NCBI GenBank assembly: GCA_965214615.1
Contig: OZ243952.1
Location: 3,162,001 to 3,226,000 of the forward strand
Length of the DNA stretch: 64,000 nucleotides
Source of the DNA: CBDAUN01 sp965214615
GTDB lineage: Bacteria > Pseudomonadota > Gammaproteobacteria > Arenicellales > JAJDZL01
Direction of reading: 5' to 3'
Position 1 is the stretch's first letter. Each line of letters opens with the position of its first letter. Below are positions 1 to 8,570 of the stretch, one piece after another. Position numbers and translations under genes: made by a program. A model generated the notes under the pieces. The model had not been told where the DNA came from, did no database searches, and saw only the letters and a program-made list of their open reading frames with translations.

Positions 1-96
1 GCTCAATGCCCTGCTCAATGCCCTGCTCAATGCCTTGCTCGATGCCCTGCTCAAAGCCCTGCTCAATGCCTTGCTCAACGCCCTGCTCAAATCCCT
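1..96. repeat. 12-bp tandem repeat encoding the EQGI tail of the Rpn protein
   Basis: Eight imperfect copies of a 12-bp unit, consensus GCTCAATGCCCT on the plus strand, run from the window edge to 96. On the minus strand each unit encodes Glu-Gln-Gly-Ile (or Phe/Val). Because the unit is a multiple of three, copy changes would lengthen or shorten the tail without a frameshift. The array may continue beyond the window. Confidence 0.9.
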
Positions 97-898
97 TGGA
101 TCTCCAATCCTCTGCCACGGTTGGAAAATGTTCCTTCACCCATGCTACCGTTACTTCACGCATTTCATTGTCCTCTGCGATAATCGGTTCCAGCGCCACT
201 GCGACGCTTTCCATTGTAAATGATTGCCCGCCGTCGCTCAAATAATCGAACGTCTTTCTGTTAAACGTGCCGCGCTCGTCCTCGCTTATCGCTTTGGACT
301 GCGCCGCAAGCTCGGCGAATAGCTGCGCATCGGCATCCCACACATCCGCCATCGCCTGAAGCGCCAACCGCTCCCTGGCCGGCAGACTGCGCACCTGAGC
401 GCGCACCTTGGCATCGCGAAGCGATACGAACACCGAAACAAAGTCAATCAGATGACGGCCGAACACCGACAAGAACCCTTCAGGCAGCCTTTCATGCTGA
501 AAACCGAAAAACGACTTCTCCCGACGCCACGGGCCCTTGCCGTGATACACCGTCACCGGCACAACCGCCTGGCAGCCTTTCGCATACAGCATCGCCATGT
601 AGCCGAGCAACTGGCGCATGAGCGTCTTTTCGGCGCTGCTTTTGTGCTCGACCAGCAAGGTGATCGCCATTTTCTCGCCCGACTTGAGCCTGGCCGAAGC
701 CACCAGGTCGGTATAGCCGGTAGCAAGACGGACCGCCTCGGGCAAGACGGCGGACTCGACAGACATCTGCCCAAGGTCCAGCTGTCCGAGCTGGTCCTCG
801 TCCAATGCCACGCCCAGCAGTGCGGCAACAGACTCAGCGCTGCCGAACTGGCTGCGGAAATAATTGTCGTGACGGTCTGATAAGACTTGTTCATTCAT
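1..898 (-). CDS. Rpn family recombination-promoting nuclease / PD-(D/E)XK transposase-like protein, 3' end cut by window edge
   Basis: Reading leftward from the ATG at 898, the frame opens MNEQVLSDRHDNYFRSQFG and stays open to the window edge, about 299 codons, so the C-terminus is missing. A segment reading ITLLVEHKSSAEKTLMRQLL matches the E-x-K nuclease core of the YhgA/Rpn (PD-(D/E)XK) family, whose members are DNA endonucleases that promote RecA-independent recombination. The visible C-terminal part is a run of EQGI-type four-residue repeats, typical of the tail of this family. The start overlaps the stop of a doubtful upstream frame in ATGA. Family assignment is firm; biological role in this organism is unknown. 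Confidence 0.8.
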   Translation of the reverse strand, partial: MNEQVLSDRHDNYFRSQFGSAESVAALLGVALDEDQLGQLDLGQMSVESAVLPEAVRLATGYTDLVASARLKSGEKMAITLLVEHKSSAEKTLMRQLLGYMAMLYAKGCQAVVPVTVYHGKGPWRREKSFFGFQHERLPEGFLSVFGRHLIDFVSVFVSLRDAKVRAQVRSLPARERLALQAMADVWDADAQLFAELAAQSKAISEDERGTFNRKTFDYLSDGGQSFTMESVAVALEPIIAEDNEMREVTVAWVKEHFPTVAEDWRSKGFEQGVEQGIEQGFEQGIEQGIEQGIEQGIE

Positions 899-1460
899 GC
901 GGTCGTTTTCCTCGCTGTTCGCTGATTGATCATATGCGCCGCGCAGATGCCGGCGCGTGAACCTTTGTGCCGTACATTCGCCCTGAGACAGGATCCGACG
1001 CGGCATGACCGTCCGGCAATCCGCCAGTCCCATTGCTCAAGGGAGATCCTGGAACCGGGATCGCATCTGCCCGCCGCTCCCGAAAGCATCGGGGCGGCAA
1101 GAATGAGCAGTGCCGAAAGAATCCAAGTCCGTCCTGGACGATTGTCGCTTGCCGAAACGATTGCGAACCGGCAGCGGCGAAGTTCCCATTGTGTCACATG
1201 CCGGATGCGAATGCAAGGGAAAAATGGCTCTTATCCGCCATATATTGACGTGTTAGACTTTTTTAGCAAAAAAGAGGCTTTTCATGGCAGTTCTGTGCAA
1301 ATCGGCAATTGCGAAACGCCTTGTACGCCAATGCCTATTGCAGCGCAAAGCGGTCAGAGAGTTCAATGTTTTGACGCAGCAGACAATTTGAGCGAACGGC
1401 GCTGCAATCGCTGCTCGACGCCGGGACCCGCTGCTTGCAGTCGACAAAACGACTAACCGA
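899..1460. other. No convincing gene; A/T hairpin and weak minus-strand frame
   Basis: About 560 bases without a supported gene. A minus-strand frame at 895-1197 (GTG start, 100 codons) carries one hydrophobic stretch and ends in an ATGA overlap with the Rpn start, but it is Arg-rich, has no recognisable domain and is not called. An A/T-rich hairpin at 1258-1274 (seven pairs, three-base loop) is the only clear structure. Confidence 0.4.
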
Positions 1461-1506
1461 CTTGTCATGTTGCGCAACGGCATCAGTTCTTGTAAACTTC
1501 CCTTCA

Positions 1507-1654
1507 GCGACGGCTATGGAACGAGGTCGGCATTTTCGCGAAGCCTCGGCTGCCCCCGCAACTGTATGCGGTAAGCAATTGCTCGATATGCCACTGGGTA
1601 ACTGGGAAGGCCGAGCACAAGCATAGACCCGCAAGCCAGGAAACCTGCCATCGC
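1507..1654 (+). ncRNA. Cobalamin (adenosylcobalamin) riboswitch
   Basis: The conserved core CTGCCCCCGCAACTGTA at 1550-1566, the GCCACTGGG and AACTGGGAAGGC segments around 1590-1612, and a B12-box AGCCAGGAAACCTGCC at 1634-1649 appear in canonical order and spacing. A closing P1 stem can be drawn between 1507-1514 and 1647-1654 with one C-A mismatch. The family binds coenzyme B12 and represses downstream expression. The first gene downstream on this strand is the TonB-like gene, so that is the probable target. Recognised by eye; covariance scoring was not possible. Confidence 0.92.
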
Positions 1655-1947
1655 AAGCGTTACCCCACCGAGGAACGGGGTGTTCCTGCGGAGGCGGACC
1701 CCCGTCTGCGGTGACGTGCCAATTCGTGCAATCGAAACAGGCTTCGCATGATGGGCAACAGACCCCGCACCAAGCCGATACCGTGCTCGGCGCATCATAT
1801 TGAAATTAAGGGAAATGCCAGCAGGCGCATGACTATCGAGTCAGGCTGCGCATGGCCGCGCCGGCTCGACAGCCCGGAACCGCACCGTTGTACTGACAAT
1901 CGTGGTGCGCATATGCATTGCACCGCCAATTCGCTGTCAAGGACTCT
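1655..1947 (+). promoter_or_regulatory. Leader between riboswitch and tonB-like gene, probable expression platform
   Basis: A 293-base leader separates the B12 aptamer from the likely ATG at 1948. It holds two hairpins: 1662-1666 with 1677-1681 (ACCCC/GGGGT), and 1694-1699 with 1704-1709. Neither is followed by a T-tract, so this does not look like an intrinsic terminator; control at the ribosome site or through Rho would be the alternatives. A short frame begins at ATG 1748 but has no recognisable product. Confidence 0.45.
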
Positions 1948-4170
1948 ATGGCAATGATGCGACTTCAGCCAAGCCTGGTTCTTTCCATCGCCGGCTCGCT
2001 GGCGATGCACGGCGGCGTGGCATCCTTGCTCCTGGCAGCTGTTCCGCCCGCCGCTTCGATCGCGACATCGCCGTCCATAGGCGCATCGCTGATCCACATA
2101 TCAAGCGACATCGCCATGCAGGATGCCTTGTCCGCCTATGAACAGCGCAATTCGACCGATTCGGCAAAACAATCCGGACACTCGCCGGACACAGCGGCAA
2201 CCAGCGAAACGAGCGAAGCGGCTGTACCGATCGACTTGGACGCGCTAATCGCCGACAATCCTGCGGCTGAACCGCAAATCAGTCTTGTACGCGCGGATGA
2301 AAATGCTAAGACCCGGTCAGCGCAGGATTTGAACCTCGACGACATCGCAAGCAATCTGGCACTGAATCGGGACGAATCAGCGGCGGACGGGAATATGCCG
2401 GTCGAAAGCCAGGCGCCATTGCGCGACTTTGAATCCGCGATCGACACCGGCGACGTGCATGAAACGCAGATGCCGCACCAGTCGGATGACTTGGTCGAAG
2501 CAGCCGAGACTTGGTCCGCCGATCCGCTCGCCGAGCAGCCGAAGCAGCTGGCAATGGCATCGAGAGAAACCGAAACAAACCCGAAGTCCGACACGGCCGC
2601 CCCCGAACCGCTCAAGCGCACTGTGCCTGAATTCGAATACAAGCAGTCCGACATCGACGTCCCGGATCTTAATTTCGAATCGCTGAATGATGGAGCCAGA
2701 CCCACATCGCCGGCAACCGAAGAGCATGGGATGCCGGAGCCATTTGATTCGAACGCGGCAGATGCGGATTTTGAAACGGCACTGGACAATCATATGCCGC
2801 TCTATCTTCCGGCAGACGTCGAATCCGGTTTCGATTCCGCCGATTCCATCGATTCGACCGACTCGCAGCACAAGCACAACGAATCAATATCTGAACAGGA
2901 CCGCGTTGATTCCCTTGTTCAGTTCACCGATGACTTCGAAGTGCGGCGGGTGATCGATGAGGCAACCGAATTCGACACGGGCAATCAGATCGCCGCCTTA
3001 GGCCCCCTGACAGAAATATTTATCGACGATTTTGAGACAAGATGGTCCTCTGCGCAAAAACAGGACACGCTCTGGCAACATGAACCGAAAAGCGGCGATG
3101 CGGATCACGAAACGGCGATGGCCAATGACCTGCCAAACCGGCGTCCTGTAAACGCCGAAACCGAATTTGACCGTGCACAAGCTCCTAATGAATCAGGCAC
3201 GAAGCGACAGGATGCCGAAGCGGACGCAGCAATGCAGCAAGAGACCGGCGTTTCCATTTCAAACAGGCAATCCGACGGCGAAATCGCACCCGCCGACCCG
3301 AAGCCGCTGTTGGCGATGGTGGCCGCCGCAGCCGAATCGGTCCTTAGCGAACAACGTCCCACCCGCGTTCAGCTGGCAGACGACTTCGAAGTGCGTCATG
3401 CCCTCGACGAAATTTCCGATTTGGACGCAGAACATCAAGTAACCGGCCTTCAGGCGCCTATTGAATCGCTTGTCGACGACTTTGAAACGAGATGGCCGCT
3501 GCCCGAATCATCTGAAAATAGCGCAAAGACTGCCGCTTCGGTAAAAACAGCGCCCAGCAACCCGGAGCCGGCCGTTCAGCGCCCCGTTCAATCCCTGCGA
3601 TCGAACATTGCCGACGCCGCTTCGGATTCGCCTGACTACCCGGCGCCCGCCGCGACGGGCAGGCGCGCGTCTTCGCAGACCGCAGCCGACTCAACAGGCA
3701 AAGACAGCGCAGCCATTGCCATGGAGCATAGGATCAGCAATGCCGAACTGAAGTCGGACGCTGCCGACGACACGACATCGTCCGGCAAGGCTGCAGAAAT
3801 TGCGCAAGGGACAGACAGGCCGGAACCCGCACAGCCTGCCCGCACCGAACTTGCATCAGTGCAATCTGCAGCATCCGGCTCGGGATGGGTGAGCCCGTCA
3901 TACACAGGCCAAGCGCATGCGAACCGCCCGCCGAGATACCCGCGCCGATCGCGCGCCCGAGGCGAGCAAGGGTCGGTCATTCTGGAAGTTCATGTAGACC
4001 AAAGCGGCAAACCGACCCAGATCGACACTTTCCAGTCCAGCGGATATCCGGGCCTGGACAACGCCGCAATCAAATCGGTGAGGAAATGGAAATTCACACC
4101 TGCGAGCTATTTCGGAGTGGCAGCCGAAGGCGTGGTGCGCATTCCCATCAGGTTCGCATTGGTCGATTAG
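1948..4170 (+). CDS. tonB: TonB-like energy transducer with very long acidic linker
   Basis: The start at 1948 is preferred over the in-frame ATG at 1918 because AAGGA lies four bases upstream; the product is 740 residues. An N-terminal membrane segment (roughly residues 8-36) is followed by about 600 acidic, disordered-looking residues, and the last 90 residues form a TonB C-terminal domain (RPPRYPRRSRARGEQGSVIL through the typical VRKWKFTPA). TonB normally spans 220-280 residues and carries a Pro-rich linker; here the linker is Asp/Glu/Ser/Ala rich and contains a duplicated block of about 45 residues bounded by DDFEVR and DDFETRW. TonB passes proton-motive force to outer-membrane receptors; the upstream B12 riboswitch points to cobalamin uptake. 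No exbB/exbD or btuB is adjacent. Confidence 0.85.
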   Translation: MAMMRLQPSLVLSIAGSLAMHGGVASLLLAAVPPAASIATSPSIGASLIHISSDIAMQDALSAYEQRNSTDSAKQSGHSPDTAATSETSEAAVPIDLDALIADNPAAEPQISLVRADENAKTRSAQDLNLDDIASNLALNRDESAADGNMPVESQAPLRDFESAIDTGDVHETQMPHQSDDLVEAAETWSADPLAEQPKQLAMASRETETNPKSDTAAPEPLKRTVPEFEYKQSDIDVPDLNFESLNDGARPTSPATEEHGMPEPFDSNAADADFETALDNHMPLYLPADVESGFDSADSIDSTDSQHKHNESISEQDRVDSLVQFTDDFEVRRVIDEATEFDTGNQIAALGPLTEIFIDDFETRWSSAQKQDTLWQHEPKSGDADHETAMANDLPNRRPVNAETEFDRAQAPNESGTKRQDAEADAAMQQETGVSISNRQSDGEIAPADPKPLLAMVAAAAESVLSEQRPTRVQLADDFEVRHALDEISDLDAEHQVTGLQAPIESLVDDFETRWPLPESSENSAKTAASVKTAPSNPEPAVQRPVQSLRSNIADAASDSPDYPAPAATGRRASSQTAADSTGKDSAAIAMEHRISNAELKSDAADDTTSSGKAAEIAQGTDRPEPAQPARTELASVQSAASGSGWVSPSYTGQAHANRPPRYPRRSRARGEQGSVILEVHVDQSGKPTQIDTFQSSGYPGLDNAAIKSVRKWKFTPASYFGVAAEGVVRIPIRFALVD

Positions 4171-4272
4171 CCGCTTTGCGCACCTCGCAGCGCCGCCAGA
4201 AGCGTCGGTCGCAATAATTTCCCCCGCCCTTGCGCATGTCCGCCGCAAGACGGCACAAACTCCTATTCAGGC

Positions 4273-4305
4273 TTGAGAATTTAATACTAATGTATTAGTA
4301 TACTA
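4273..4305 (+). promoter_or_regulatory. Promoter overlapped by palindromic operator of the ABC/GntR operon
   Basis: TTGAGA (4273-4278) and TAGTAT (4296-4301) are 17 bases apart and form a reasonable sigma-70 promoter. An inverted repeat ATACTAAT-GT-ATTAGTAT covers 4284-4301, and a perfect palindrome TAGTATACTA overlaps it at 4296-4305. It lies 40 bases before an operon that ends in a YtrA-type GntR regulator, so autoregulation through this site is likely. Confidence 0.7.
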
Positions 4306-4345
4306 GTACAGAAAGAATCATCTGCGACGCAACGAATCGAAAGCC

Positions 4346-5197
4346 ATGGTGAAATTGGACAAAATCCGTTTCGAATACGCAAAGCATGCTGTGTTCGAAA
4401 ACTTGAGCCTCGAACTTGAGCCGGGCAATATCTACGGGTTGCTCGGTCTCAACGGCGCAGGCAAATCAACTCTGCTGAAATTGCTTTCCGGGATGCTGTT
4501 CCCGATACAGGGACGTATCGAAGTGATGAACCGGAATCCTGCGAAAAGAAGCCCGTCCTTGCTTTCGAACATTTACGTACTTTGCGAAACACCGTATTTG
4601 CCGCGGATGTCCGACCGGCTCTACGTTTCGCGAATCGCTCCGCTGTACCCGAACTTCGACAGCAAGTATCTGGAACACCTGCTGACGATGCTTGCGGTCC
4701 CGCGCGGGCGGAAACTTTCGAGTCTTTCACTTGGCGAGCAAAAGAAATTCCATCTCGCGTTCGCCCTGGCCTGCCAGCCGTCAATCCTGATTCTTGACGA
4801 GCCGACCAACGGCCTGGACATTCCTTCGAAAGGCATTTTTCGCAGTCTGGTCGCCGAAGCCCTGACACCCGAACGCGTACTCATCGTAGCAACGCATCAG
4901 GTCAAGGATGTGGAGCACCTGATCGACCGGATTCTGATTCTGCACGGCGGCAGCCTGATTTGCGACATGAATCTACACCAGGCATCCGCCGGGCTGGTTT
5001 TTTCTCAACAGGCAAGCCGTCCGGATGACCGTTGCGAAAACCTGCTGTATACCGAACCCTATCTGGGAGGATATGCCTCGGTGCGGATTGATCCCGATTC
5101 AAATAGCGGTCCGCCGGATTTGGAACTCCTGTTTAAGGCCGCCATTGCAAAACCGGCAGAATTCGCCCGCTTCGCACGCAAGGCATCATCCGCATGA
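4346..5197 (+). CDS. ABC transporter ATP-binding protein (YtrB-like)
   Basis: 283 residues. Walker A is GLNGAGKST near residue 35, the signature is LSLGEQKK near 127, Walker B is ILILDEPTNGLD near 148, and the switch His is in VATHQ near 185. It is the energising subunit of an ABC exporter. It overlaps the permease gene by four bases and shares the operon with a YtrA-family regulator, an arrangement known from peptide-antibiotic or stress-responsive exporters. The substrate cannot be read from sequence. Confidence 0.88.
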   Translation: MVKLDKIRFEYAKHAVFENLSLELEPGNIYGLLGLNGAGKSTLLKLLSGMLFPIQGRIEVMNRNPAKRSPSLLSNIYVLCETPYLPRMSDRLYVSRIAPLYPNFDSKYLEHLLTMLAVPRGRKLSSLSLGEQKKFHLAFALACQPSILILDEPTNGLDIPSKGIFRSLVAEALTPERVLIVATHQVKDVEHLIDRILILHGGSLICDMNLHQASAGLVFSQQASRPDDRCENLLYTEPYLGGYASVRIDPDSNSGPPDLELLFKAAIAKPAEFARFARKASSA

Positions 5198-6006
5198 ACG
5201 GCAATCTGTCAATTTACCGGCTGTGGCTGCTCATGCGCGCCGACTTCCTCGCCGAATGGCGAGCATATGCGTTCATCGGCGGGTTCAGCGGCACCATGTA
5301 TCTGCTGATCACACTGTCTGATCGATACTTCGGCACTCTCGATCCGGCGCCGTATCAATCCCTTTTCGCCTATGCATTATTCATCTGGGGCCTTGTTGCC
5401 ACCAAGCGTGCGTTCAGCGCACTGCATAGCCCGGATGCGCGGGAATCATATTTACTGCTCCCCGCATCAGCGCTGGAGAAGATTCTCGCCCGGCTCCTTC
5501 CTCTTACTGCCGGTTTTGCAATCGCACTTCCTGTCTACATGCTCGTGGCATCCGCAATAATCGAGGCCGTGCATTTGGCAGCCTTCGGAAGCCGGCGGCC
5601 AATATTCGACCTGTTCGACCCGGACGTCTGGGAAGCGCTTGCGATCTACTGCGTGATCCAGTCTCCGTTTTTCCTTGGCGCCGTATGGTTCCGCAGGTTT
5701 GCGATTATAAAGACCCTGTTCGTTCTGACACTTGTGCTCACCGGACTCATTGCACTCATTGTTTGCGCAGGCTATCTTGCAGCCCGGAACTTCGATTGGA
5801 TTCACTCGGCATGGCGTTTCGATCATCCCTATTTTCCCGAACTCCACGGCTATGATGCTCTGGACCGAATGCTTGCGGAATTGGATTCTTCGGTTGGAGA
5901 CGCTGTCGCTGTCGCCCTGTGGTCGGCGCTCGCGCTTATGCCGCCGGCACTTTGGTGTATTGCGTGGCTGCGCTTGAGCGAAACTCAGGCCGAAGATGGA
6001 ATTTAG
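5194..6006 (+). CDS. ABC transporter permease, six-helix membrane protein
   Basis: 270 residues with about six hydrophobic segments (for example FIGGFSGTMYLLITL, LLPLTAGFAIALPVYMLVA, TLFVLTLVLTGLIALIVCAG) and no ATPase motifs. Position between the ATPase gene (ATGA-type overlap) and the GntR gene makes it the membrane partner of the preceding ATPase. Family-level resemblance beyond ABC-2-like permease is weak. Confidence 0.75.
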   Translation: MNGNLSIYRLWLLMRADFLAEWRAYAFIGGFSGTMYLLITLSDRYFGTLDPAPYQSLFAYALFIWGLVATKRAFSALHSPDARESYLLLPASALEKILARLLPLTAGFAIALPVYMLVASAIIEAVHLAAFGSRRPIFDLFDPDVWEALAIYCVIQSPFFLGAVWFRRFAIIKTLFVLTLVLTGLIALIVCAGYLAARNFDWIHSAWRFDHPYFPELHGYDALDRMLAELDSSVGDAVAVALWSALALMPPALWCIAWLRLSETQAEDGI

Positions 6007-6370
6007 CGACCCAAAAGGCATCTATCTGCAGATTGCAGACCGGATTCGCGAGCGCATTCTCGCCGGCGAATGGACCGAAGGCAAGCGAATTCCTTCGGTT
6101 CGGGAAATGGCCGTCGAACTCGGCGTCAACCCAAATACGGTCGCTAGAAGCTATCAGACGCTGGTCGAGCGCTCCGTCATTGCCAACCAAAGAGGCAAAG
6201 GCTACTATGTGGCTGATCAGGCGGTAGAAAGAATCCAGGATGAAATGAGGCGCGAGTTTCTTGCCGTGGAACTGCCGAAGCTGACGCGCACCATGAGGCT
6301 GCTGGCAATCACCCCGGACATCGTCAGCGCACAATTTGACGCTGACGCCCATCCGTCATCAAAGGAGTAG
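5996..6370 (+). CDS. GntR family transcriptional regulator, YtrA subfamily
   Basis: 124 residues, the short length typical of YtrA regulators: an N-terminal winged helix (IYLQIADRIRERILAGEW, then IPSVREMAVELGVNPNTVARSYQTL) and only about 45 further residues for dimerisation, with no large effector domain. It overlaps the permease gene by 11 bases. The family represses its own ABC operon, and the palindrome at 4284-4305 is the obvious candidate site. Confidence 0.88.
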   Translation: MEFSDPKGIYLQIADRIRERILAGEWTEGKRIPSVREMAVELGVNPNTVARSYQTLVERSVIANQRGKGYYVADQAVERIQDEMRREFLAVELPKLTRTMRLLAITPDIVSAQFDADAHPSSKE

Positions 6371-6374
6371 CCTG

Positions 6375-6623
6375 ATGCGATTCAATGCCCCACGAAGCAA
6401 AGTTGCACTGCTCGCGCTGGTCGGCGCACTTGCGATCATTGCAACGGCCGCGGCGTACCTATTAGTCTCAGCAATAATGTCCTCGCTCGAACCGAAGAAA
6501 TCTCTGGAAGCGCACTTTGCCGGCGTCTCGACACTCAATCCGGCGGTTCATTGCGGCGACGAGCGACACATCAGCGAGTGCCGGATTCCTGAGGCGCGCG
6601 AGCACTCGCTGATGCGCTCCTAG
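6375..6623 (+). CDS. Small single-helix membrane protein, unknown function
   Basis: 82 residues starting at ATG 6375 with AAGGAG eight bases upstream. Residues 9-37 form one hydrophobic helix; the remainder is soluble with two Cys (HCGDERHISEC). It follows the GntR gene by four bases and closes the operon, so it may be an accessory part of the exporter. No family recognised. Confidence 0.6.
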   Translation: MRFNAPRSKVALLALVGALAIIATAAAYLLVSAIMSSLEPKKSLEAHFAGVSTLNPAVHCGDERHISECRIPEAREHSLMRS

Positions 6624-6727
6624 CCGCGCGTGAGCGAGCCGTTTTCTGCTTCAACCGGCTGCATTTTTTTACTTTATTTTGGTAATATGCCCGTACACAC
6701 GCAAACATTTGAATTCAGGAGATAACG

Positions 6728-7735
6728 ATGACTCGAATCAACTTTAGATCATTAATTGCGGCAACGGTAATGCTCGCTTTCTGCAGCGAAGCCTTTGCGG
6801 TCGAATGGAATGTGTCACTCTGGGGCAAGCGGCGCGCCTTTACAGAACACGTCGAAAAGCTGGCCGAGCTGGTTTCGGAAAAAACCGGCGGCGAATTCAC
6901 CCTCAACCTTTCGTATGGCGGTCTTTCAAAAAACAAGGAGAATCTTGACGGGATTTCGATTGGCGCATTCGAGATGGCTCAGTTCTGCGCCGGCTATCAC
7001 CGCGACAAGAATCCGACCATCACAGTGCTCGAACTGCCGTTTCTCGGCACCAAGACCCTGGAAGATGAATTGGCATTGAGCCGTGCGCTGTATCAGCATC
7101 AGGCAGTCATCGACGACCTTGGAAGATGGAACGCCACCATATTGATGCCCACGCCTCAACCCCCGTACAACCTGATGGGCGTCGGAGAACCGCCGCGCAC
7201 GCTGGAGTCCTACGATGGACTCGCGGTTCGCGCAACAGGCGGAATCGGCAAGGCGATGGCCGCTCTAGGAGCAGTGCCCCAATCCCTGACCGCGACCGAA
7301 GTGCGCCAGGCGCTTGACAGCGGCGTCGTCAAGGCAGTGGCGTTCGCCCCTCACGCGCATATGGCCTTCGGCATCATCGAAGCCGGACAATGGTGGACAA
7401 CCAATATGAATCTTGGCACGATCAACTGCCCGGTAGTGGCCAACAGCAACGCATTGGCGGCACTTTCAGACGAGCACCGCGATGCGCTCATGGGGTCGAT
7501 CGATGAGGCATTGGATCACTATGTCGACAACTACACCAACAAGACTCTGGTGAAATTCGGGCCGGTTCTGGACGAAAAGGGAATTGAGCGGATCACCTAT
7601 GGCGATGCGGACTTGAAACAGTTCCGCACCGATGTGGCACAGCCGGCGGCCGCGGCCTGGATCGAGGAGAATGCGGGCAAGGGCATCCCTGCGCAAGAGC
7701 TCTACGACGCTGTCGCCGCTATGGTTTCAAATTAG
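6728..7735 (+). CDS. TRAP transporter substrate-binding protein (DctP family)
   Basis: 335 residues with a signal peptide cut near SEAFA and AGGAGA just before the ATG. The DctP fold is visible through VEWNVSLWGKRRAFTEHVEKLAEL, the Arg-containing YDGLAVRATGG segment that binds substrate carboxylate in this family, and the C-terminal helices. It captures an organic acid in the periplasm for the DctQM membrane pair downstream. The exact substrate is not predictable. Confidence 0.9.
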   Translation: MTRINFRSLIAATVMLAFCSEAFAVEWNVSLWGKRRAFTEHVEKLAELVSEKTGGEFTLNLSYGGLSKNKENLDGISIGAFEMAQFCAGYHRDKNPTITVLELPFLGTKTLEDELALSRALYQHQAVIDDLGRWNATILMPTPQPPYNLMGVGEPPRTLESYDGLAVRATGGIGKAMAALGAVPQSLTATEVRQALDSGVVKAVAFAPHAHMAFGIIEAGQWWTTNMNLGTINCPVVANSNALAALSDEHRDALMGSIDEALDHYVDNYTNKTLVKFGPVLDEKGIERITYGDADLKQFRTDVAQPAAAAWIEENAGKGIPAQELYDAVAAMVSN

Positions 7736-7894
7736 CTCCCGATCCGAGGCTGCATGCAGTCCCGGGCTCCGTCGCTGCGATCGGCCATGGCAACGGAACT
7801 GCGCTTTCGCGTACGGGTGCCGTTTCAAGTGGCGCCCGTGCGCTGAACCGCTCATCAGCGCAGCCGATGGAAGTTCGCATGTAGAGTCAAGCGC

Positions 7895-8521
7895 ATGGCA
7901 GGGCAATCCTCAGTTCACGCCGACGGCTCCCTCCTAAGCCGCCTCGACCGGTCGCTCTACCGGCTCGAACAGGCATTGGCCCTAGTCAGCGGCTTCGCCG
8001 TTTTCGCGCTGATGCTGTTCGCCGTGGTATCGGTCGGCGGACGCAATCTGTTCAACCAGCCGCTTCCCGGCTATGTGGATCTGATCGAGCAGCTTATGCC
8101 GCTGATCGCCTTTATGGGGATCGCGTTCGTCCAGCGCGACGGCGGGCACATCCGAATGGACATCCTGGTCGCCAAACTCAGCGGCAGGGCATTGTGGATT
8201 GCCGAATTCATTACGACCGCAGCCATACTGATTCTGATCGCAGCGCTCCTTTGGGGCTCGTGGGCCCATTTCCTGAGAAGTTTCGATTTTGCAGCGCCGC
8301 TTTGGAGCCGGGACAGCTCTATGGACATCGCTTTGCCGCTTTGGCCCGCCAAGGTGCTTGCGCCATGCGCATTTTTCGTGCTTTGCATCCGCCTTGCATT
8401 GCAGCTGTGGGGCTATGGCGCCGCCATTGCGAAAGGCGGCGATGCACCGGTCGCGATTCCGCTTGTCGAAGATGCGGCAACGAAAGCCGAACGCGAATCG
8501 GCTCTCGTCTCGGACCGGTAG
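7895..8521 (+). CDS. TRAP transporter small permease (DctQ family)
   Basis: 208 residues with four predicted helices (ALVSGFAVFALMLFAVVSVG, LIEQLMPLIAFMGIAFVQ, EFITTAAILILIAALLWGS, VLAPCAFFVLCIRLALQLW). Placed between the binding protein and the large permease, as in sodium-driven TRAP systems. The gap of about 160 bases from the binding-protein gene shows no feature I can name. Confidence 0.88.
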   Translation: MAGQSSVHADGSLLSRLDRSLYRLEQALALVSGFAVFALMLFAVVSVGGRNLFNQPLPGYVDLIEQLMPLIAFMGIAFVQRDGGHIRMDILVAKLSGRALWIAEFITTAAILILIAALLWGSWAHFLRSFDFAAPLWSRDSSMDIALPLWPAKVLAPCAFFVLCIRLALQLWGYGAAIAKGGDAPVAIPLVEDAATKAERESALVSDR

Positions 8522-8570
8522 GACGCTGATGTCTGCGGTTCGGGCACAATCAATCGCGCCAGCTTAGCTG

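Noticed and set aside
1..96. Possible CRISPR-like array
   Set aside because: Direct 12-bp units without spacers, inside a coding frame.
6..245. MPCS-repeat frame on the plus strand
   Set aside because: Shadow of the EQGI repeats of the Rpn gene on the minus strand.
1258..1274. Intrinsic terminator
   Set aside because: The hairpin is all A/T with no G/C stem; too weak to call.
926..1456. 176-codon plus-strand frame upstream of the riboswitch
   Set aside because: No domain or ribosome site and atypical composition; it stops just before the riboswitch and is not conserved-looking.
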